Source: Theristus sp. LFF4_11 (Eukaryota; Nematoda; Chromadorea; Monhysterida; Xyalidae). Taken from it: DNA of 64,000 nt. The stretch covers positions 1 to 64,000 of the forward strand of contig JASANC010000913.1 in assembly GCA_030248135.1 (NCBI GenBank). The letters are read 5' to 3'. Shown piece after piece: positions 56,301 through 64,000 of the stretch (positions within the stretch are counted from its first letter, which is position 1; every line of letters starts with the position of its first letter). The notes below the pieces were generated by a model. That model was not told where the DNA came from, searched no databases, and saw only the letters and a program-made list of their open reading frames with translations. Made by a program: the position numbers and the translations under genes.

Positions 56301-57801
56301 GTCTTGCACTGTTTCGTCCAGTTGTGCGTGTTTTTGGTGATTGATGACCTACTTCTTTGGCAACCCGTTCGCGTTCCTCCTTGATCTGCTGCTCCATTTC
56401 CTCGTACAGTTTCTCGATCTGTTTCTCGTGCGACGTGTTCCGCTGATCGATCGCCGACTCGAGCGACGTGAAATCGTCCTTTTTCTTGCGCAGTTCACTC
56501 GAGACGCTGCACAGGAAGCCCTCGAAGTTCGTGAGCAACTCTGGGTCGTCGTGTCGCAGTTTGCTCCACATGTCGCGCACTGTGTCTTGGCTGCACGTTT
56601 TGAATCAGGATGACCCTTTTTGTGATAATCCTTGACGAACGTCCAGTGAACGCTTGTTATTTGCTTTTTTTGGCTCGCTGCTTTTTGGGGATATTAGCGG
56701 CCGTTGAACGCGGCCGAAATCGAAATAGGGACTTGGACCACTTGTGTCCCGAGGACTAAGAGGGATTCAGGCACTGTCCCTGACATTAGTCCACGGGACG
56801 CTCAGCTTCCGATTCACCTGCACACGCCACACCTCCAGAGTTTGGTATCTTACGGTTTCTGGAACCGGTTGGGGAAAATGGAAATTAAGAATTAAAAAGT
56901 AACCACCAACTCATTCAACACATCCTTTGCGCCGATTCGGTCCATCAGTTGATCAAAGTACTCCTGTTCAACGGCGACGTTTGCTTCAGCGCCTTCTAGC
57001 TCGTCCGCCAGTGAGCCTAACTCGCGTGCAGGCCCGGAAGGAGCGACGTCTTTATGCTTATTGGTCACCCTGCCACCGTTGCTTTCATCGTCGTCATCAG
57101 GAAGTTGCAAGCCAATGAAAGCAGCTGTAAAGAAGGTGTATAGGTTTCATATGTCCATGAATATTATGGAGTAGAGAGGTTACTTCTCGAAATTAAGTGA
57201 AATAGGTGTGGGCGTAGCAAATTATCAGCGGACGTGCAGAAGAAACACTCATAAAACTTGACTTTACCGCTTCATAACCGCTCACGTACTAGAACGCAAC
57301 AAACTAAACCAAACCAAAAACATGTTTTTTTTAATTTATCCCAAGACCATCTGGCATTGTACCTGCGCTGGGGGCTAATGCTTTGCGATAAAAACACCCG
57401 CTAAGAACTGTCATCCTTGGATTGCAACATTGCGAGAAAGAGAAACGAACCAAATCCTCTGACGAACTCGTCCATTGTCAGGTATCCATTGCGATCCTGA
57501 TCCAAGCTGTCGAACACTTCTTCAAGTTGGTCGGGCGACAGCATTGGCATGTCGTTCTGCAAGTTATAGAAATGAATAAAGAAAACAATGGAATATCAGA
57601 ATGCAGTATAAAATTGATTTTGTGAGCAAATCGAAATAACAATAAATAATTGAAAATGTTCTAGCCACATACCTTTAATCTCTGCATGTCGCGTTTAATG
57701 ATGAACCCCTTGTCCTCAGTGTCACAAACACTGAACAACTCCTTCGCCTTATCAACGGCCGCCTGGCCGATTTCATCGTTTTGGTCGGAGTCGGAGAGCA
57801 T
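53399..57801 (-). CDS. RASEF: EF-hand / coiled-coil / Rab GTPase (RASEF-CRACR2A type)
   Basis: Seventeen exons give 703 residues, near the 730-740 of vertebrate RASEF and CRACR2A: 57673-57801, 57451-57556, 56911-57124, 56353-56590, 56137-56232, 55953-56024, 55594-55802, 55409-55507, 55129-55300, 54963-55081, 54822-54876, 54604-54730, 54424-54505, 54226-54340, 54045-54155, 53568-53644, 53399-53489. EF-hand 1 is degenerate ([12 protein letters not shown]); EF-hand 2 is canonical (D62-E73, [12 protein letters not shown]). Residues about 150-390 are a Glu/Arg/Lys-rich coiled coil. The Rab domain has GDSGVGKT (about 518), [13 protein letters not shown] (about 625) and ETSA (about 656). The end KRRKCCKA is a dual-Cys prenylation motif. 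Large Rabs of this kind couple Ca2+ to vesicle traffic. Confidence 0.93.
53850..53940. repeat. 18-bp tandem repeat, about five copies
   Basis: TCCGAATTTCATTGGGTC is repeated with no change in an intron of the RASEF-like gene, and runs into the retroposon tail that begins with the same TCCGAATTT motif. It probably arose by slippage from that element. Confidence 0.9.
53936..54016. repeat. Retroposon 3' tail with (ATGG)n end
   Basis: GGGTCTCCGAATTTTCATGC, TTATCGGAGTTTCCTGC, then AATAAAATGGATGGATGG. Related blocks at 51404 and 46003 show it is dispersed. TCCGAAT... and ...ATTCGGA-type pairing could form a small hairpin, as in the 3' ends of some LINEs. It sits in the intron before the last-but-one exon of the RASEF-like gene. 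Confidence 0.6.
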
Positions 57802-59076
57802 TGTATTCACCTGTTTTTGCAAGGGCCAAGCGTCACATGAACACTGTAAAAAGCTTCGTGCTCTTTAGTCTTTACCCGGTTTTTAAAAATTGCAATCGCT
57901 TTTGTCTTTGTGTGATTTTAATACCAGAAGCCTGAAATACCGGTATAAAGCAGATTTTGTTGACAAAAAGCGAAAATTAACCGAAGCACTCCTACAGCGC
58001 CGCAACATGTGTCACTTTGAATAGAAATTCAAATATAACAAAAATGGTACCGCAGTTTTTGAAATAAATGTAGAAACCACCAATGGTGATTTAGCTGTTA
58101 CGAACTGTTATTGCTCTTACACGGGAACACAACAGAGACAGCGCACAAGCGCCGTTTGAAGTGTATTAATTTTATTTTCGATATAAAGCGAAGCGATTGT
58201 ATGGACATTGTACCTGGCGTAAGCATGTGCCTGAGACAGTTCTCTCTATGGGCAGTTTGGTGTTAGCTTTTGATTTCGTTGATCCAAATGTTCTGTTTAA
58301 AAATATGAAATTTTATTTGAAAAAAAAACGATCCCGAACGAAAAAGCTACAGTGCATTCCTGTGTACTGTAACGCACCATCGCTGTGCTGTCCACATGTG
58401 TATGCCAATAAAACACCGCACTGAAGGTTTATTCAGCTTTCCCCACACGAAGGAAATTTCGGTGTATTTCCATATTGTGAAACGCGCAACAGCTAACGTT
58501 GCGTGGGATTTAGCTTTTTATTGCCAGTGGCAGCATGTTTTCTGTTCATACATACCTACACAGTTTCAAACACCAGCAGGTTGAAGTTGAAAACGCTTGT
58601 TTGTTTCTTTTGTATCTGTGCTCGCTTGGATTTTTGAAAATAGGGAATAAACTACATATATTGGTCAGTGAGTGTTCTGTGATTGCTATTTCTGTGTCAT
58701 TTAATACGAGTTGGGTGGGGTGCGTTGTCATACATGTAGGGTATGTGTGTCTTGTTCAGGCTCAGGTGAGGTGTGATACAAATCGAGATGATGGTCAGGT
58801 CAGATAATGTTGTTCACTTCTTCACACAGTTTACAATGTAAAGCATATGGCTCTTAAAAACACAACACGCATTCGTAACGTTGACAACAGCATATACACA
58901 AACAGCCTTATTGATTTTTTTGCACCCAAACGCATTTTACAGCACGCATTTCAGTTCTACCACTTTCTACCAGTGATAAAAACCTCTCGTTTGATTTTTT
59001 CTCGTTTTCCTTGCAGAAAGAGCTTTCCCATTTTCAGCGTATAACGTGCGTGTTTCTTCTACTGTTAGTTGAAACG
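57802..59076. other. Divergent promoter region of RASEF-like and XK-related genes
   Basis: 1.3 kb between the two start codons. AT-rich, with no coding exon I can support on either strand. The promoters of both genes should lie here, but I see no distinct motif. Confidence 0.5.
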
Positions 59077-61816
59077 ATGCCAGAGTGCGGTCGTGAGACA
59101 CTGACGTACACAGGCAGCGGACTTTTGGAGCAACAGAGTCAACATCGACAGCATTCCGTGGAAGAACTGAGAGCATTTGAGGCGTCGATCACTGTTTCCA
59201 CGGTTGACTATGTGTTCGTGGCGTATGGCACGCTGATGTACTACGTTGATGTGATCTCCGATGTTGTGGTCGCCGTGCTGAACTTCACCGATGGAAACGT
59301 CAGTCAGTGTACCGCAAACGCGCTCGGTGTCGTCTCTGTGGCGTCATCAATTGTTTTTTATGTCGAAAGCGTTTTTTCTACCTTTCCACCAAACATTGTC
59401 AACCCTGTTCTGTTCTGTTCAGACAGTTGCCGGTTTGCTGGTAACCTCGTTTGTGTTTCTGCCGACCGTCGTGATGGCCGTGCGTCGTCTGTGCCCGCTC
59501 GGAGCCCGTGACGTCGCCATCGACGGAGTCATCGCGCTCGTTCGTCGATCGTGGCTGCCTGCCTGTCCGTCGGCTGTGCGCCAGTTCATGGTCTACAACG
59601 ACCGCAGTTCACCGGCTGGCGTCTGTTTTGCTGCGTTCATTCTGCTTGTCGGACCGGCACCGCTCAGCTATTACTGGTGGGAGATGACACTTTCTGAAGA
59701 CACGTACTGGACAGCAATGTTGCACAGTTACAAACAAACACACACATGCGCACACACGACGGCACGCGCGCTGCTGTGACAGCGTCACTGAGAATCCGTG
59801 TGACACGCAAAGTGAATGCACTAACGGTATCACTTCACAACACGTAAACTGAGTTTTGGTGGTGAAATTTGAAGTTCCATTAGTGTGAGTGAAGTTAGTA
59901 TGGCCTATTTTTTTAAACGTGTCCCACTGAAATGACGTCATGTGCCACAAAACATGCGCTTGTCGTTCACAGCAAACCAGACTTTCCGTTTAGCCGATTT
60001 CTTCCCGTAAACAAATGGTGAATGTCGAATCAGTCACACCAAACTGAAATTTTAATGCCTGTACTTTGACAAACGGGCATTTTGAAATAAAATGACGTCA
60101 CGTTAGTCCGGACACGTTTGAATAAATCCACAATAGTAAGTGACGGTTTCAAACTGGTTAGCTTTGCGCGCGTGTTTATTTGTTACTGTGCAACATTATT
60201 GCTGTGAACGGTCTACGGTGTTTTGGGCTGAAAAAAACTTTTTATGATATGCAACCGATTCTATCATTAAAACTGACGAAACTGCGAATTGTACCGACAA
60301 ACGTACAAACGTTCAGGTATCAAACCAGTAAAAAGCTGGACCAGCGTCACATGCGCAGCTTCAACGAGCGCCGCCGTGACCTCGCGATGGTCGTGCAGTA
60401 CGAGCACGCGGCGAAGACGACGGCGATGTTCCACGCACTGCTGGAGTCTGCGCCGCAACTGCTCGTTCAGATGTACCTTCTGTTGCACGCGCTCGTGCTG
60501 CCGCTCAAACTGTTCGATCACCACGGTGAGTTAAGAACATGCTGTTGGTTCTCCAATACTTTTCTGTCGGCTTTTGACAGTTTTACATTCGAAGTCGTGT
60601 TCTGTGTAAGTGTAACGTGTAAGCTTCCATTGAAACGTTTCAGATGCTTTCAAACTTTTCTCGGTTCTGATCTCGGTGTCGTCATGTGCCACGCCGTTGG
60701 TGTCCTTCAATCAAGCTCTGAGACGGCAAGCGTACAATAAACTCGATGAGAAACACTCGAGTTTTGGTTGGATTGGTTCAAAGGAGAATCAGTTGATGCC
60801 AACTGTGTAAGTCGCACAGAGAATTTGGAAAACGTCGGTTTCCATTCGTTCATTCGTTAATTCGCTCAAAATGAACATTCGCAAATTGGTGCGCTTATCG
60901 TTCACAGTGAAGCAGACGTGACGCGGTCGGAGCGCTTCAAAATTTCCTACGTCGGAATGGCACTGCAAATCGGCTGGCTGTCTTGCACACTTGGCGTCCG
61001 TGTGTTTTGTGTGGCACTCTGCGCTGCCACGATGCCTTGGTTCTACACCTTGGCGTTTCTAGTGGCTGACTTCAACATTCGACTGGCAGTCGCTGCTGTT
61101 ATGGTCAGTTACTTCTTGTTTTCAATTATGTTCGGTTTTATTTAGCGCTCAAATGTTACAACTTGCATTGTCAGAATTTTCCTTTGGCACAACTGGCAAG
61201 GTTGCCGCTGTTTTTTTCAGCAAAAGTGTTTATATGCTTCATAATTTCTCGTGTTCAGGTTTACCACCGCCGCAGAAAAACGACCTCAGCGCATCACAAA
61301 ACATGTACGACAACGCTCTTCACCACAGTCTGGCAATCGTTGAAGCATTTCTTCACTCCGTTCATATACGGTCGACCGAACACACGGCGACACTACGCGC
61401 TCTGGTATTCGCTCGAGGCCGCTGAAAACCTGACGTTGCTCACGTTGATAGTGCTGCATCAATATTTCGTCTATAGTGAGCGCAATGAAGCGAGAAGCGT
61501 TTTGTGCTGGATGTCGACGGGCGCCATTGCCAGTTACATTCTGGGCCTGTCTATGATGGCCTTGTATTTCACAGTCGCTCATCCCACACAGACCCGTAAC
61601 AAACGACAAGTTCGCAATTGTTGTCCCGGATTCACTGCGAGACTCCGGAACTGCTGTAAAAATAATGACACCGAAATTCTGGAAACCTCAGCACAAGTGA
61701 GTACGATGTCTGAAGGAAGAAATAACACTGCGACCGTTGTAGGCAACTCTGAACTTAAACATTTTGGTGGCAGCCTAAATTTGCCATTCATAGATGATGA
61801 AGCGAATGAATCTTGA
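59077..61816 (+). CDS. XK-related (XKR/CED-8 family) membrane protein
   Basis: Six exons (59077-59298, 59423-59703, 60317-60525, 60644-60806, 60908-61103, 61259-61816) give 542 residues. Features of the family: the first membrane helix LMYYVDVISDVVVAV, the conserved ALLESAPQLLVQMYLLLHA, a loop then DAFKLFSVLISVSSCATPLVSF, a helix rich in aromatic residues (CALCAATMPWFYTLAFLVAD), and YSLEAAENLTLL near the end. About eight to ten membrane segments are likely. The N-terminal 40 residues and the C-terminal 80 (with Cys-rich RNCCPGF...LRNCC and an acidic end FIDDEANES) are hydrophilic. Family members include phospholipid scramblases activated in apoptosis (Xkr8, CED-8) and others of unknown role; I cannot tell which applies. 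No clear caspase site was identified. It converges on the MFSD8-like gene, 244 bp apart. Confidence 0.88.
59921..60122. mobile_element. MITE family F, copy 2
   Basis: Matches 19684-19890 over its whole length. The ends TTTAAACGTGTCCCACTGAA and the complement of TTAGTCCGGACACGTTTGAA are inverted repeats, each with a TGACGTCA palindrome inside. It lies in intron 2 of the XK-related gene. Its A-rich border and sharp ends with no open frame argue for a non-autonomous DNA element. Confidence 0.75.
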
Positions 61817-62060
61817 AACAAAAAGTTTGAAGAAAACAAGATTATGACGAAAATGATGGCGTGTACAAAACAGAAAATGCCACAGTCAATTCTGATCTCA
61901 CAAACTTTGTATTTTTTGCATAGTTTTCGTGGATTATTACCATACCAGTTACAAATGTCGAAACTGTGCAATTGCGGTTTGTGGAATATTTGTATCAGCA
62001 AAGATACCTCATTTAACAGGTCTGTTCTGACATTTTCATTATAAAAAATAAAAAATAATG

Positions 62061-63999
62061 TCACAGTTTGTACAGCACGCCACGTTTATAACTGACAGTT
62101 TGCCCGTACTGTAGTGCTTGCACCGATTTCAATGGCACTAGCCGTCGGTAAAACAGCAGCACTGCCAAAAACGAAAGCGACAACAAGACAATTTCGAAGC
62201 CCCATGCCAACCGTGGCCCGAATTCACTGAACAACCACGTCATCAGCAAAGGCGCAATTGTGCGTGCGATATTGCCTGACTGCAGCATCAGGCCTTGCAT
62301 GGTGCCCTGAAAAACTAGCTTTATAGCTACAAATACGCATGAAAGTCACTGATCGTGTGATTTTTTCGCCCGTCAAAAACTTATCGTTACCGATAAAAAA
62401 CTTGGGCTTGCAAAGTGGAAACGTTGAAAATTTGTTGGTGGTCAAAATGATAGGAAGCCATGCATCACACAACCCATGCCAAATCACTTGCATTTTTATA
62501 CTTCACTCAACTCAGTTAAAAATTTTGAAAGCTCTACTGGATATCACCTGCATTCTGGGGCCGAGTATTTTTGAGTAGAGAACGCTGAGTGGCACCATGA
62601 GTGGCACCCAACCGAACGCGATCAGGGTGTCGTAGCAGACGAACAAAAGCGCCATGGGCACCTGCGGCGTCGTGGCACACCACGAGTAGAAACTGCTGTT
62701 GCAGCCGATGTGGCCCGAGTCAGACGGTGCAGACACGTTGAACTGGCGAGAAGCACGCTCAGTGGCGATGGTGGGGGCAGCCGTTGAATTGTGGTAATTT
62801 GGAGCTGAAATGAGTCAAAAACTTTCAGGAAAACAACTAGAAAACGTTTGAGATTGGGGTAAAACAACGGCACGGTTGCTTTTTGGTTTTTGTCATGTTT
62901 CAGACCCAATAAAACAATATCGTACCATTTTGTTGATTCATTGATGCCAATGGTCCAGGAAAGAACGGCCATGGAAACGTGATAACATGAAATGCCAAGA
63001 ACGAGAAAAGACCAATGAGCGTGCAAATGCGTTCGTCGCTATGAAATGAAGAACGTTTTCACATTCAAGCAAGGCAAAAAAACAAAACTGCGGTTTCATT
63101 CTACTGACAGGTTTCGGACGCGCGTGAATGCATAGATCAGATAGTAAACAGTGGACAGACTGCCCGAGATCAATATCAAATAGCCCGTGTTTCGCATTGC
63201 CGTCTCGTAGTCCCACGAGTACATGATCATTGTGTACGGCATCAGAATGCTGCAAACTCTAATTGAAGTGTCTGGTTGAAATTGCACCTTCATTGGAGAT
63301 GCAGCAGTGTTGCTTACACTTCAGTGTTTGTGGCGACGATCATCAGTGTGCACCAGAGCAGCAGGCACACCGCGACAGCCAACCAATCGAATTTTGGCAG
63401 CACGAAATACTTGTCTGTGAGAGCGTGGGAAACGGAAACGTGCAAATCGCAAATGGCGCCTCGTTAAACAAATGAGTCACCTCGTTTCACGTGTTCGTCG
63501 ACGACCCCAGCGTAATGCTCCTTGAACACAGTGAACACGGCAAGGATACTAAGCGCTGAGCCAACCAAACCGATCAGTGCCGGTGCAGTGTACATGTTGA
63601 CACGGAAGATGCCAAACACCAGCACGCCCGGGTAGGACAGCACCGTGAACAGCACTTGGAAACCTGCGCAGAGACTTTCATTGGAGTCAAACAATTATTG
63701 GAAAGTTTTAACAAATAAAAGGCAAATTGAAGTGTTACTGGTGTTTGAACACCATAAATTGAAACAAATTTTTTTCTCAAATACACACTCCTACCGGGTC
63801 CCATTGCAACCCCGGCTGAGCCGCATGCGGTCACGAGGGCCACCGCTCTTGCTTTGTCTTTCGGTTCACAGGCCGTTGCGACATAACTGCTGATAACTGA
63901 TCCTGAGCCTGAGCCAAGATGACCGCATGATAAATTAGTTGAGCTTTTTACATGCGAAGTGAAAAGCAGAATCCCATTCCCGTCAAAAACATCGGACAT
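62061..63999 (-). CDS. MFSD8: MFSD8/CLN7-like major facilitator, 5' end beyond window
   Basis: Seven exons are visible (63795-63908, 63481-63663, 63318-63414, 63109-63249, 62926-63038, 62548-62804, 62061-62306), all in phase, about 384 residues ending SYKRGVLYKL. Family landmarks: GSVISSYVATACEPKDKARA and GSAGVAMGPGFQ, the RVNMYTAPALIGLVGSALSI helix, ILMPYTMIMYSWDYE, VITFPWPFFPGPLA, a lumenal loop with CNSSFYSWC and N-glycosylation sites, then VLYSKILGPRMQ and GTMQGLMLQSGNIARTIAPLL. These fit the lysosomal MFSD8/CLN7 group, chloride/metabolite transporters of lysosomes. The first five or so membrane segments are missing because the gene runs off the window; part of the next exon may lie in 63909-64000. 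Confidence 0.88.
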
Positions 64000-64000
64000 C

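Overview
The window is nuclear DNA of an animal. Genes are split by short GT-AG introns (about 50 bp to 2.3 kb), exons are GC-richer than the AT-rich introns and spacers, and small inverted-repeat elements and a tRNA-derived SINE are scattered through introns. The gene families (astacin, EB-type cysteine-rich protein, calexcitin-like sarcoplasmic Ca-binding protein, CYP4 P450, class C GPCR, RF-amide-type precursors) suggest a protostome, probably an ecdysozoan. I cannot name the species. No rRNA, true tRNA, CRISPR or prokaryotic operon was seen. I built gene models by joining splice sites by eye; for every gene called complete, the summed exon lengths are a multiple of three and the reading phase is kept across each junction.

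Layout: 1-10.1 kb is intergenic and holds several MITE-like elements. On the minus strand follow a calexcitin-like EF-hand protein (10.15-11.73 kb), a kelch-repeat gene with unclear 5' end (13.5-16.3 kb), an astacin-family protein that has lost catalytic residues (16.7-18.6 kb) and an 18-exon class C GPCR with two successive Venus-flytrap domains (19.4-30.2 kb). An AT-rich spacer leads to a plus-strand CYP4-type P450 (35.0-37.5 kb). Then come a minus-strand DUF616-type glycosyltransferase (38.3-40.2 kb), a series of secreted peptide-precursor genes, all minus strand (41.1, 44.4-45.8, 50.0-50.9, 51.8-52.5 kb), and interleaved with them a plus-strand EB-domain secreted protein (46.9-49.3 kb). 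The right end holds an EF-hand/coiled-coil/Rab GTPase (RASEF/CRACR2A type, 53.4-57.8 kb, minus), an XK-related membrane protein (59.1-61.8 kb, plus) and the 3' part of an MFSD8-like transporter (62.1 kb to the window end, minus).

The most novel content is the set of four short secreted precursors with signal peptides, dibasic sites and Gly-Lys-Arg amidation signals. Three share one exon layout in which an RF-amide-like Phe-Gly-Lys-Arg motif lies on a small exon flanked by phase-2 introns, which suggests local duplication. The double-flytrap receptor and the catalytically altered astacin come next. There is no operon logic: neighbours are unrelated in function and the transposon insertions are mostly intronic.
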